Below are positions 7,471 to 16,607 of a stretch of DNA of 28,803 bases, piece after piece. The notes under the pieces are model-generated. The model was given only the letters and a program-made list of their open reading frames with translations. It had not been told where the DNA came from and did no database searches. Both the position numbers and the translations under genes were made by a program. Numbering within the stretch: position 1 is the stretch's first letter; the number at the start of each line of letters is the position of its first letter. The stretch is from JBFJVZ01 sp041623895 (GTDB lineage Bacteria > Planctomycetota > Planctomycetia > Pirellulales > Pirellulaceae): assembly GCA_041623895.1 (NCBI GenBank), contig JBFJVZ010000035.1, positions 1-28,803 on the forward strand, given 5' to 3'.

Positions 7471-10400
7471 TTACTCTGAATCGCTCAGCAGCGATACGAG
7501 TGCCTCATCCAATTCGGTAGACGTGTGACCGCTGACTGGATCAGCTTCGGGGATTGTGAGTGCTGCATCGGCGGTTGATTGTGATTGCAGCGGTACGGGC
7601 CAATCGAGTTCGCGGATAACTCGGTCGTTTAGTAATCCAACGTCAACGTCTGGCGATTCATCTTCCGCCGGAGTTAACAATCCGTAGACGAACTGGGGGC
7701 TCACAACCGGCAAGCTTTCGCGTTGCAGAAACTCACCTTCGGATTGGTTTAGCAGCACTGCCAGGAAGTTGATCACTTGCAGCGCGTCCAAACTTGATGC
7801 CGTCCGACTACCATTGACGTCGTAGTAGCGTTCTGGCAGTTCGCTGTCTGACGTGGGATCGGCTAAATCGACGGGTACGCTGGGGAATCTGCCCAAGAAA
7901 TTGATGATTTGCAGTGCATCCAGGGCTGTCGTATCACCACTGAAGTTGACGTCAAAACGCAGCAGTGGATTTTGCCAGAACTGCAAATTGCTGGTTTCCA
8001 CGCGCGCCGCGCCGTTGCTCAGCACGTGCCGTTGGGCACCATCGGCGAAGATCGGCGGTTCCACAACCCAGCCGTCTCCTGCGTAGTTGACGGTGTCATC
8101 GTCATCGTGCTGCACCGCTAAAGAGTTGTTTGCATCAGTGACATCGACAACGCTTTGGCCGTCGATCGTCAATTCATTCGGGCTGGCGCCGACGATATTA
8201 ATGGTTTCGATGTTCAGCGGTTTGTTTTGGTTTGGATCGGTCAAATCCAGATGGTTCTCGCTGCCCGTCAAAACCAGCGAATCGCTTCCGCCTTGTCCGT
8301 CGATCGCCGGCAGCAGATCGATGGCTAACCCGAATTGGAATTCATCCGACCCTTCGCCCAGTCGCACCGTGGTAGTGCCGGTGGCAGCGAGGAAGTCGAT
8401 CACTTCACTATTTTCACTATCGATCCGCAGAATCGAATCCGCGGCATCCGAGCCGGCGTCGAAAACAACGATATCATCGGTGCGGGCGAAGACGAATTCG
8501 CGATCGACGACCGTCAGTCCGTCATCGATCGGTTCAAGATCAACGGCGAGGATTTCAGGATCATTGGCATCGCCATCTCGATTAAGCGATATCGAGGTGA
8601 TGATTGGCGAAGTCATCGTATATTTAATGTATTCGACTGGCGGATCACCACTGCGGGTTTCAAACTTAATCGCATCAAAGCCGCCCGTGCCGCCGTCGTA
8701 GATCAGTTTGGGAATCGTTTGACCAAACGTCTTCACGACCAGCAGGTCATTCACGTCAGGTGCACCATTGAGCCGGATAGCTTTCGACTGATCCGCGGGA
8801 AAACGACCCAGTTCGTTGTCTTGTTCATCTCGGATCACGACATCATTCCCATCCCGTTCGAGGCGATGCGTGCCGCCGGTTTCGGGCAGATTGACGACGT
8901 CGACTCTGACAGGTTTGACGCCAGCGACAAACAGACCGCCGCTGAAACCCACAAATGGAGTGATGGTGGTGCCAAGCGTTTCACCCTGATTGTCGAATAG
9001 TTTCACGATCGATTCGGTTTCATCGTCACTGGGACCGCTGCCGGCGATGGTGTCGTTATTGTCGTCGTCATTCAGGTTGGCCGAACCGACTCGTACACCG
9101 CCATTGAAGCCCTGATCGAATGCAAAGAATTCGGTCTTGAGGGCTCGCGTCACGGCGTCGGCATCCTGAGGTCCTCCCAGCAACAGAGAGCCATCGATCA
9201 CCCTGACATGCCCACCGGGATCGGAACCGTCACGGTCGGCCCCCAAGGTGAGGCTGCCGACAAAAACGCCGCCGGCAAAGCCCGGATCAAAGGCGGGGAA
9301 TTCACTGAGCAGACCGTCGTTGAATCCAGGCGTAATGGTGGGCGTGAATTGGCCGGCTCGATGACCATCGAATACGCGGACGTGGGGTCCGCCGCCGGCT
9401 CCCGGAGCGGTGATGATGTCGGCTTGGCCGTCCCCGTTGACATCTTCGGCACCGACACGAACACCGAAATCGGAAATCGTCGGATCGAAAGCAAAAAAAT
9501 CAGCGTGCAACTCGTTGGTGCGACCGCTAAAGACACGAACGTGTGGTCCACCGCCGGGTCCTGCGGCGGTGATGATGTCCGACAGTCCGTCTCCGTTGAC
9601 GTCTCCGGAGGCCACATAAACGCCTCCCAAGAATCCTGGATCAAAGGCAAAGAAGCTCCTTATTTCATTGCCGCTTACGCCGTCAAAAACTTTGACGTGC
9701 GGCCCGCCGCTCGGGCCCGCGCCGGTAATGATATCGGCAACGCCGTCGCCGGTGATGTCACCGGTGGCAACGCGCACACCGCCGAGGAAGTTCGGTTCGT
9801 ACGCAAGGAATCGATAGGTCAGTGTGCCATCGGGCTGGAAGACTCTGACCTCTGGAGCGTGCCCGGCATCGGGCGCGACCACGATGGAGCGGCCATTCAT
9901 GATGGGCCGCGGAAAAACGACGATGTTGACGTCGTCGCAGATGACGTTGCTGCCGCTGTCGGTCGCACATGCTTCGATGTTGTGCTCACCGATGGTGGAG
10001 GGAACGACGATTTGGACTACGAATGGCTCGAACGCGAACGTGTGTACGGGCTCGCCATCAACGCGGAGTTCCACACTGGTAACTTGCACGTCATCTTCAA
10101 CATCTACCACGATGGGAATCGTGGAGCCTTCCACGACAGTTTGGCCGTCGATGGGTTGTTGGATCTGAACCGTGGGCGGTAGATCGGGGATCAGTGTTAC
10201 CGTCCGCAGGGCTTCACCTTCGTTTCCGGCGGGATCGATAACGCGAACCCGCAATTCGCCGGTTGCTTCGGGAATGTTGCGAATCAAAAACGAACCATCG
10301 GGTTGTACCAGGGCGGTTTGGTTCCCGATCGTGACCGTGCAGGATTCATCCAGGTTGATGCAATCGTCAGCTCGGCCGGTGACATCGACTTGCGTGCCTT

Positions 10401-13400
10401 CGATAAATGTTGCGCCTTCGTCCGGCGCGATGATTTCAACCACGGGCGGTGTGGTATCTTCAATGATTTCGCCGACAACATCGAAAACGAAGAACGGATG
10501 TTCGAAGTCGTTGCTGTTGAATGTGACTTGTCCGCCAAACGGACCGAACGTGTCTCCGCTGAAAGTCACGTCAAAGGTTGTCGATGCACCGGGAGGCAAT
10601 TGTGTTGCCCCGAATTCAGAAACCGAGAATCCAGTGCCGCTGACTTGAAGGTTGTCCAGCACTAGCGGCGCGGTGAGGACGTCATTGCGGATCGTAAATT
10701 CGCGTGTCCGGGTCGCCTGCCCCTGTTCATTCAGGGGAACCTGACCGAGCTGAATCACGCTGCCGATGGGCCGTCGAATACCCTCAAAATCAAAAAAGCT
10801 CAGATCTGGTGTCAGCCGCAGTTCCAGGGCATCGGCACTGAAGTTGCCATCGCTGCTGGTAAGTGTAACGGTTGTCGTGGTGGCATCCTCCACGTGGATC
10901 TTGGTAAGTGGTTGCCAGGGCAAGCTTGCCAGGACCGATCCGGTGGGCGGATTCTGTTGGTTCACGATGACTTCTGTTTGCGCGCCGGCGTTATCGATTG
11001 TGTAACGCGCGTTTGTTGTTCGCTCCGCTCCGGGGGACCAGGTGGCACTGACAAGATAAGTACCGCTGGAAAGATTCGAGAATGTCCAGGTGGCCTCATT
11101 ACCAGGCTGACATTCATGCGAATCACCTAAGAAACCCGGTCCCAATGTCGGGGTGCAGTCTGACGTGAATGTGTCGCTGCCTCGGCCACCGGATGGCAAC
11201 ACGGCCGTCATCGGTTCGCCGTACAGAAGGTCATCGAAAACGATCAAATCGTCCGTGCCGCCTTGGGTGATGTCGTCGGGCGATCCCGATAACAACAACG
11301 GTACATTACCGCTGATGATGCGCACACTTGCAATCACCGGATCGTCGAAGGTAACGCCCAAAAAGGAAACGTTCAGGTCCCCCGGTGCAGGCTGGGCAAA
11401 ATCCTTTCGAATCGGATCGCCGTTAAGATCAAAGAACTCAATACTCGCGGCGTTTTCCGTATCGACATCGGTGAACACGGCACCGAAACCGCGGACTCCT
11501 GCAGGGTCGGTCGTGCCGGGAATGAAAAAGCTGATATCGGTGATGTTGCTACCGACAGGGCTGACTATCCGCACAGGGCTGAAGTCCAGAAAAGTTGATG
11601 GGTAAGTTGCGTTCAGGTCGCCGAAACGTGCGGAGGTGGGCGGTTCACCACTGCTGCTGACGCGAAACTCACCGGGAGATTCGACGCGAATGCCGCGCGA
11701 GATGTAAAAGTCGCGGGGCAGCGGAGCGGCGGCGATGGTGTCGTCGATGCCCTCCTCCCAATTGATGATTCGGTAGCCGCCATCCTGCGGTTCGGGGTTA
11801 TCTCCATTGTTTTGGCCGCCAATGGCCACGGCAAACGATGTCACCGATTGCAGCAGCGAGATGGGGACGCCGCCGCCACTGTGCACGGTGCCTGCGTCGC
11901 CACCGCTTGACTCGTCGTCAACGATGATTTCCAGCGGAGGAAAAAAGTTCAACGGCTCGATTCGAACGGCATCCGCGATCACAAACTCGTTGGCATCATC
12001 GTCACTGATTTCGACAGTCAAAGTCTGATTGGTGATGTCCACGATGGCGATGTTTTGCCAATCGATGCCTCCGTCAGTGAACTCCGATGGCGGCAGTTCT
12101 TGATTGATGCGGACTTCTTCCAGCAGCGTTTGATCGGAAAAGATTCGGAATGGAGTGTTGGTTGCCCGGTCCGGCGCAAACGTCCACGTGGCAGCGACGG
12201 CATACCGGCCCGGCGTAACCAGGAATTCGTAGGACGCGGCACTTCTCACCGCGTCGTTGGGATCGGCGAATTCGACATCGTCGCCGAAACCTTGAGGGAA
12301 TTGTGGGTCGGTGGCTTGGAAGCCGACCGCGGAATAACCCTGGTCACCGTCATCGATGATCGGGACTTGCGGCAGTCCGTTGAAGACAAAGACTTCTTGG
12401 AAATTCTGATAAACCAAATCGCCAAGCGAAGTTCCCGGGAACGATAACTTCGTACCGTCGTCGACGACGATGTTGCCGCCGGCATCAACGTGAAGTTTGT
12501 TGGTGCCATTGCCACCATCCAGTTGCCGGCTGATGTCGGGAAGCGGGCGGACGAGCAAGTGATCATCAGACGGAGAGCCGATGTAATGTTCAAATCCGCT
12601 GATTTGAGCCGTATTTCCTTGGCTATCGACGGTTTGCCAGGCTGTGGAATCCAAATCAACAAAGGTCCCAAGATCATCCAGCGAAAAGTCGAGCGTATCT
12701 GTTCCGTCGCCTCCCATGTAAATGTTGTCACTGCCCGGCAGCGCCATGACGACATCATCATCGGGACCGGCATCCAGCACATCGTCTCCGGGACCGTCAA
12801 CCAATGTGTCGGGTCCCGGCCCGCCGAGCAGAATGTCGGGACCTTCGCCGCCATCAAGCGTATCGGCACCTTCGCCGCCATCGAGAAAATCTTTACCCGG
12901 ACCGCCGAACAGCATGTCGTCGCCGCCTTCGCCGAACAGCTCATCCGAGCCGGGGCCGCCAAAGACGACTTCCGTCAAATCGCTGCCGGTGACCGTGTCG
13001 TCTCCGTCGTGGCTGCGAATGTGCACTGCCGTGACATCGGTAAGGTCGTAAGTGAAGGTGCCGGGGATACCGAATCCCGTGGCTCCATATTCCACATCAA
13101 GCGAATCATCGACGACGGTTGCCGTGATCGTATCACTTCGCACCGATCCATGCGTGAACACGGGCGCCGGCCCTTTGATGTGATACAAGCCGCGCAGGGC
13201 TCGCGTATTGTCTTCATTGAATGGATCGGCGTCGAATTCCGTGACGGCGTTCACATTGTCGCCAACGGTCAAGATGAAATAGTCTTCCAAGGGATCATCG
13301 CTGCCGACACCGGGGAACGCGATTTCACCGCTTCCGGTGCCGATTGTGGCGGTTACAAACCGGTTTCCATCGATTGCCAGATCATCGGGATCTGTGATCG

Positions 13401-15381
13401 CGATGGTGCCCAGCAATTCATCGCTGGCGTCGAATTCACTGTCGGATGAACGGTAATAGCCCACGTCAAACGCCGAAACGTCTTCAAAGCGTACGCGAAA
13501 CGCTTGCGTGTGTTCCTCAAAACCGGTGGCAAAGTTTCGGCTCAGTACGATGTCGGCATCTGGCGTTCCGGCAAACAGATCGATTTCTCCAAATGGTACC
13601 GGCGATCCGCTGGGCGGATCGGTCACGGAGGCGTCCAATTCATCCGCCGCACGGTCGGTTTGGAAAGCGATGCGGCTGCCATCACGGCTCATCGCCAGCG
13701 GTCGAGTTGCCGGTGTTGTTCCGTCCGGACCTACAGACGCGCCTGTGGAAGTGACACTGACCAGCGAAGTCACGCCTGTCACCATGTCTCGTATGTAGAC
13801 TTGTCCACCGGGCAGTGGAGTGCCTCCTTCGATCAAGTCACGCCCCGTGCTGGCAAAGGCAACGTAGCGTCCATCACGGCTGATCGTTGGAATGGACGAG
13901 CCTGCTGTACCGGGACCCGAACCGGTGTGGTCGGCGCTGGCAGTTCCGGCTGCATTCACGGTGACCAACCGGTTTTCCGTTGCGCCGGGTTCATCAAAAA
14001 CTCCGTCGCCATCGGTATCACGGTCGTACAGGATGATGTCGGAGACGGAGTTGGTGTCGATGTCAACCAAATCGTCAGCGGCAGTGCGATAAGCAATGAA
14101 CCGACCGTCGTCACTGATGGCCGGTCCGGCGCTGATGTCATTGTCCAGCAACGTTGATGGTGGGGTCGGCCCGTCTCCAGTGGTCAGCGGCCCCGTCCCA
14201 CTACGGCGACTGACCAAACTAGTGATACCTGTCTTCAAGTCGCGAACAAACAGATCTTCAGCCAGGTTATCATCCACCGCGCCGACCAGATCGGTTGCCG
14301 CGCTGAAGAACGCTACGTGCCGACCGTTTCGGCTGACCACGCCTTCGCGCGAGCCCTCATTGCCCGGTCCGGTTCCCAATGCATTGACGGTCACTAATTC
14401 CACAGGCGTGTTTCCACCACCGATGAAAATATCGGGACGGGCATTGGTATCATCAAAGGTACCGGTGACGGCACTGATCAATCCCGGATTGGTGGTGCCG
14501 AAGGTGACCAGATCGCCGGTGGTGGTTGTCGAGAAGTCGAACACCGTTCCAGTCCCGAAACCGGTTCCAGATCCGGTACCGTCAACATTGATTCGACTGA
14601 CCGCGCCGCCCTCGACCGGGGCTCGGTAGAGATCGGTCCCTGTGCCGTTGGTGTCAATGATCAAGGGCTCGTCCACCAACATATCTGCGGCGCCGCTGGT
14701 GAAAATCACAAACTTGCCATTGCCGCTAATCACAGGTCTGGTCGACGTACTCGAGGCGCCGAAGATGCCGGCTGCTGTTCCGTCGATGCCAATGCTCAAC
14801 AGCGTCGTTGTCGATTCGCCGGGCCCCGATTCATCAAACACGCCGTCCGCGTCGGCGTCGCGATCACGAACGAACACATTGGGTGTAACATCAAACTCAA
14901 CACCCTTGACTAGGTCCGTAGCGTAGCTAACAAACGCGATGTAACGACCATCATCGCTGATGTCGGGGTAGAAAGACCCGGCGACGCTGGTTGCCGCACA
15001 CGAAGAGCCTTCGCAGGTACCGCTGTCAGTACCGTCGGCGTTGATGCTGATCAGTACGGTGGTCCCGAGGACAAGATCGCGAACGAACACATCTTGAGTG
15101 TCGTTGGTGTCGGCGCCGCTGATCAAATTGTCGGCATGGCTTTGGAACGCGATGAAGCGTCCGTTCCCGTTGATTACCGGATTGGTCGAATAGTCGTTGC
15201 CGGCCTCGGGAGGATCGGGCAGCGGCGGAGGCGTAACGCTGATCAACTCGACGGCCAGCAGATGGCGTGGCTCAAGCCGCTCTAAAACTGATCGCCTCAA
15301 GGCATTGCGGCGTCGGCGTTGCGAATCGCGATCAAGCCTCACGCCAAGCGATCGGTTGGAGATTTTTTTTAGCGTATTCAT
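7471..15381 (-). CDS. Giant LEPR-XLL surface protein: propeller-like repeats, RTX, golvesin-like, Ig-like, FG-GAP and dockerin parts
   Basis: The product is 2,636 residues, counted from the ATG at 15381, which has GGAAGAG six bases upstream; the frame itself is open from 15462. Residues 36-42 are LEPRHLL, the LEPR-XLL signature near the N-terminus of large planctomycete surface proteins, after an Arg-rich stretch. Next come TolB/WD40-like repeats (about 45-600, recurring 'DGRYIAF' and 'VFVRD'). Then follow eight RTX-type nonapeptides (808-879), two golvesin-C-terminal-like domains (about 1008-1143 and 1401-1521), a choice-of-anchor-like beta domain (about 1530-1645) and two Ig-like domains (about 1650-1820). 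Last are FG-GAP/VCBS-like repeats (about 1825-2150, 'GDVNGDGLSDIIT') and a dockerin type I-like pair (DVNFSGDTTALDALQ near 2477 and DVNGSRTASSLDALQ near 2520). RTX, FG-GAP and dockerin loops all bind calcium. An exported cell-surface or adhesion role is inferred; no catalytic domain was seen. Confidence 0.88.
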   Translation of the reverse strand: MNTLKKISNRSLGVRLDRDSQRRRRNALRRSVLERLEPRHLLAVELISVTPPPLPDPPEAGNDYSTNPVINGNGRFIAFQSHADNLISGADTNDTQDVFVRDLVLGTTVLISINADGTDSGTCEGSSCAATSVAGSFYPDISDDGRYIAFVSYATDLVKGVEFDVTPNVFVRDRDADADGVFDESGPGESTTTLLSIGIDGTAAGIFGASSTSTRPVISGNGKFVIFTSGAADMLVDEPLIIDTNGTGTDLYRAPVEGGAVSRINVDGTGSGTGFGTGTVFDFSTTTTGDLVTFGTTNPGLISAVTGTFDDTNARPDIFIGGGNTPVELVTVNALGTGPGNEGSREGVVSRNGRHVAFFSAATDLVGAVDDNLAEDLFVRDLKTGITSLVSRRSGTGPLTTGDGPTPPSTLLDNDISAGPAISDDGRFIAYRTAADDLVDIDTNSVSDIILYDRDTDGDGVFDEPGATENRLVTVNAAGTASADHTGSGPGTAGSSIPTISRDGRYVAFASTGRDLIEGGTPLPGGQVYIRDMVTGVTSLVSVTSTGASVGPDGTTPATRPLAMSRDGSRIAFQTDRAADELDASVTDPPSGSPVPFGEIDLFAGTPDADIVLSRNFATGFEEHTQAFRVRFEDVSAFDVGYYRSSDSEFDASDELLGTIAITDPDDLAIDGNRFVTATIGTGSGEIAFPGVGSDDPLEDYFILTVGDNVNAVTEFDADPFNEDNTRALRGLYHIKGPAPVFTHGSVRSDTITATVVDDSLDVEYGATGFGIPGTFTYDLTDVTAVHIRSHDGDDTVTGSDLTEVVFGGPGSDELFGEGGDDMLFGGPGKDFLDGGEGADTLDGGEGPDILLGGPGPDTLVDGPGDDVLDAGPDDDVVMALPGSDNIYMGGDGTDTLDFSLDDLGTFVDLDSTAWQTVDSQGNTAQISGFEHYIGSPSDDHLLVRPLPDISRQLDGGNGTNKLHVDAGGNIVVDDGTKLSFPGTSLGDLVYQNFQEVFVFNGLPQVPIIDDGDQGYSAVGFQATDPQFPQGFGDDVEFADPNDAVRSAASYEFLVTPGRYAVAATWTFAPDRATNTPFRIFSDQTLLEEVRINQELPPSEFTDGGIDWQNIAIVDITNQTLTVEISDDDANEFVIADAVRIEPLNFFPPLEIIVDDESSGGDAGTVHSGGGVPISLLQSVTSFAVAIGGQNNGDNPEPQDGGYRIINWEEGIDDTIAAAPLPRDFYISRGIRVESPGEFRVSSSGEPPTSARFGDLNATYPSTFLDFSPVRIVSPVGSNITDISFFIPGTTDPAGVRGFGAVFTDVDTENAASIEFFDLNGDPIRKDFAQPAPGDLNVSFLGVTFDDPVIASVRIISGNVPLLLSGSPDDITQGGTDDLIVFDDLLYGEPMTAVLPSGGRGSDTFTSDCTPTLGPGFLGDSHECQPGNEATWTFSNLSSGTYLVSATWSPGAERTTNARYTIDNAGAQTEVIVNQQNPPTGSVLASLPWQPLTKIHVEDATTTTVTLTSSDGNFSADALELRLTPDLSFFDFEGIRRPIGSVIQLGQVPLNEQGQATRTREFTIRNDVLTAPLVLDNLQVSGTGFSVSEFGATQLPPGASTTFDVTFSGDTFGPFGGQVTFNSNDFEHPFFVFDVVGEIIEDTTPPVVEIIAPDEGATFIEGTQVDVTGRADDCINLDESCTVTIGNQTALVQPDGSFLIRNIPEATGELRVRVIDPAGNEGEALRTVTLIPDLPPTVQIQQPIDGQTVVEGSTIPIVVDVEDDVQVTSVELRVDGEPVHTFAFEPFVVQIVVPSTIGEHNIEACATDSGSNVICDDVNIVVFPRPIMNGRSIVVAPDAGHAPEVRVFQPDGTLTYRFLAYEPNFLGGVRVATGDITGDGVADIITGAGPSGGPHVKVFDGVSGNEIRSFFAFDPGFLGGVYVASGDVNGDGLSDIITAAGPGGGPHVRVFSGRTNELHADFFAFDPTISDFGVRVGAEDVNGDGQADIITAPGAGGGPHVRVFDGHRAGQFTPTITPGFNDGLLSEFPAFDPGFAGGVFVGSLTLGADRDGSDPGGHVRVIDGSLLLGGPQDADAVTRALKTEFFAFDQGFNGGVRVGSANLNDDDNNDTIAGSGPSDDETESIVKLFDNQGETLGTTITPFVGFSGGLFVAGVKPVRVDVVNLPETGGTHRLERDGNDVVIRDEQDNELGRFPADQSKAIRLNGAPDVNDLLVVKTFGQTIPKLIYDGGTGGFDAIKFETRSGDPPVEYIKYTMTSPIITSISLNRDGDANDPEILAVDLEPIDDGLTVVDREFVFARTDDIVVFDAGSDAADSILRIDSENSEVIDFLAATGTTTVRLGEGSDEFQFGLAIDLLPAIDGQGGSDSLVLTGSENHLDLTDPNQNKPLNIETINIVGASPNELTIDGQSVVDVTDANNSLAVQHDDDDTVNYAGDGWVVEPPIFADGAQRHVLSNGAARVETSNLQFWQNPLLRFDVNFSGDTTALDALQIINFLGRFPSVPVDLADPTSDSELPERYYDVNGSRTASSLDALQVINFLAVLLNQSEGEFLQRESLPVVSPQFVYGLLTPAEDESPDVDVGLLNDRVIRELDWPVPLQSQSTADAALTIPEADPVSGHTSTELDEALVSLLSDSE
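8930..9905 (-). repeat. FG-GAP/VCBS-like tandem repeats within the giant surface protein
   Basis: Five to six repeats of roughly 50-60 codons follow the pattern GGVxVAxGDxxGDGxxDIIT...GGPHVRVFxG. The first three (residues about 1850-2000) are well kept, with Asp-rich calcium loops such as DVNGDGLSD and DVNGDGQAD. The later ones have lost parts of the loop (LGADRDGSDPGG, LNDDDNNDT). Such blades form integrin-like beta-propellers. The DNA of neighbouring blades is visibly similar, which points to intragenic duplication. Confidence 0.75.
12745..12960 (-). repeat. RTX-type calcium-binding nonapeptide array (8 units)
   Basis: Eight consecutive nine-residue units (27 bp each) encode GGPGSDELF, GEGGDDMLF, GGPGKDFLD, GGEGADTLD, GGEGPDILL, GGPGPDTLV, DGPGDDVLD and AGPDDDVVM. 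They follow the hemolysin-type consensus GGxGxDxLx, which folds into a calcium-filled beta-roll. The last two units are degenerate at the first glycine. In other bacteria such arrays mark proteins that fold only after export into a calcium-rich medium. Confidence 0.85.
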
Positions 15382-15617
15382 CGGTGCTCTTCCACGGCTG
15401 TGACATGCGCCATCGGTTACCAGTGGAGGAAGCGACCGCTGCATGTCGACGGTCCGGCACACGGTTGATCAATCCCATTGCCCGCGTGCGATCAACTTCA
15501 ATTCCTCGATCAGTTCCTGATTGTCGCACCTTGTGGTTGAGATCGCAACAAAATTGTCGCAGAACGGCGCTAAACCGGTTGCCACACATCCAGGGATACA
15601 GAGATACATCACTCGCG

Positions 15618-15643
15618 AAAGCCCGTGCTACGAAGCAGGCTTT
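15618..15643 (-). terminator. Hairpin directly after the DUF1080 gene, likely terminator or palindromic repeat
   Basis: The outer stem AAAGCC (15618-15623) pairs with GGCTTT (15638-15643), and the inner stem TGCT (15626-15629) with AGCA (15634-15637). They are separated by a two-base bulge and close on the loop ACGA. It begins two bases after the DUF1080 stop on the minus strand, a typical terminator position, but no long U-run follows. The element may equally be a member of a dispersed repeat family. Confidence 0.55.
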
Positions 15644-15645
15644 GC

Positions 15646-16383
15646 TCACTGGAGATTCTTGATGCGAATGTTCTTGAATTCTGCCCACATCGGTTTGCCG
15701 GCGTGCAACTGCAGGGCCAGGATTCCTTCGCTCAGCGCATGATCGGGGTGGTCGGTGAAGTCCATGATCAGCCGGCCGTTCAAATAGTGCTGGATGTGGT
15801 TGCCTTTGGCGATGATGACGACGTCGTTCCACTCATCGACTTTCATCAGCTGTTTGAATTCTGCGGGCGTGATCAGTTTTTCATCGGCTACTTTTTTGCC
15901 GTCGGCTTCCCAGGTCGCTTTCTCGCCGACCATACAGACGCGGCCACGTTTGCCGCCTTCGTCGTAGATGAATCCGGGCACGTTGGGGAAGTTCTCTTCG
16001 TTGCGGATTTCATGCTGGTAGCCGCGTACGACCCACTTGTTGCGCACTTTGCCTTCGGTGATGTGTTTGGAGCGATACTGAATCCCCGAGTTATTGCTGG
16101 CGGTGCAGCGAAAGGAGAGTCGTAAATCAAAATCCTTCAGCTTGCCACCTTGCCAGATCAAGAACGTGTTTCCCTTGGCAGCATTCTCTTCAGTTGTTTC
16201 ACCATGAATCACACCGTCGTTGACCGACCACAGACGCTGATCACCGTCCCAACCGGAGAGATCCTTGCCGTTAAAGATGACTTGGTACTGGCCCGTTTCC
16301 GGTGGCACTTTCTGGGCGTGATGGTCGGCACTGGCGGGAGCGGCAATCAAGATCACAGCGGCAACATTCAAACAGCGAAGCAT
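15646..16383 (-). CDS. Secreted 3-keto-disaccharide hydrolase family (DUF1080) protein
   Basis: This 245-residue protein belongs to the DUF1080 family (PF06439), a concanavalin-like beta-sandwich now called 3-keto-disaccharide hydrolase, very common in planctomycetes. The family signature FNGKDLSGWDGD lies near residue 36, followed by WSVNDGVIHGE and a closing AEFKNIRIKNL strand. The start at 16383 is chosen because GGAG lies six bases upstream and the resulting N-terminus is a clean signal peptide (MLRCLNVAAVILIAAPASA). An upstream in-frame ATG at 16425 lacks this support. Members are thought to cleave oxidised (3-keto) glycosides in the periplasm or outside the cell, but many are uncharacterised. 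It is divergent from the HesA-like gene. The hairpin at 15618-15643 follows its stop. Confidence 0.92.
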   Translation of the reverse strand: MLRCLNVAAVILIAAPASADHHAQKVPPETGQYQVIFNGKDLSGWDGDQRLWSVNDGVIHGETTEENAAKGNTFLIWQGGKLKDFDLRLSFRCTASNNSGIQYRSKHITEGKVRNKWVVRGYQHEIRNEENFPNVPGFIYDEGGKRGRVCMVGEKATWEADGKKVADEKLITPAEFKQLMKVDEWNDVVIIAKGNHIQHYLNGRLIMDFTDHPDHALSEGILALQLHAGKPMWAEFKNIRIKNLQ

Positions 16384-16389
16384 AGAATT

Positions 16390-16393
16390 CTCC
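16390..16393 (-). promoter_or_regulatory. Ribosome binding site that fixes the DUF1080 start
   Basis: GGAG on the minus strand is followed by the six-base spacer AATTCT and then the ATG at 16383. It decides between this start and the longer frame opening at 16425. Confidence 0.6.
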
Positions 16394-16503
16394 GATTCGT
16401 CGCGGGCGATTTTTTTGTGGGACATGATTATGACTGAAGTGCCGCGGAGAAGCTATCGTCCGCTGGTATGGATGATGGGGGTTTCGGGACTCAGGTCTTG
16501 GCA

Positions 16504-16569
16504 CAATGATGGGGGCACGGAGATGGGGGCAGAATGATGCCAAACTGTTATCATTCTATCCCCGTCATC
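16504..16569. repeat. Compound palindromic repeat just upstream of the HesA-like gene
   Basis: Two similar left arms, ATGATGGGGGCA (near 16506-16517) and GATGGGGGCAGAATGAT (16522-16538), face one right arm, ATCATTCTATCCCCGTCATC (16550-16569). The second left arm pairs over 8 bp, two mismatches and then CCCC/GGGG, across the 11-base loop GCCAAACTGTT. It lies 39-104 bases before the HesA start, so it may be in the mRNA leader. From memory, related G-run palindromes are frequent between planctomycete genes; this cannot be confirmed here. Confidence 0.6.
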
Positions 16570-16607
16570 TGGCACGCTCTTTTCTCAATACGACGCCATT
16601 CCCCGCC

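Noticed and set aside
7471..7980. Interpreting the C-terminal dockerin as evidence for a cellulosome
   Set aside because: No cohesin, scaffoldin or glycoside hydrolase is present; dockerin-like pairs are common on planctomycete surface proteins without cellulosomes.
12745..12960. Regular 27-base repetition that could suggest a CRISPR-like or minisatellite array
   Set aside because: The units are in frame, encode RTX nonapeptides and have no spacers, so they are protein repeats.
12490..13449. A 319-codon plus-strand frame, and similar frames, inside the giant surface protein
   Set aside because: They mirror the repetitive Gly/Asp-rich coding strand (the RTX region gives Ser/Pro-rich antisense translations) and have no recognisable product.
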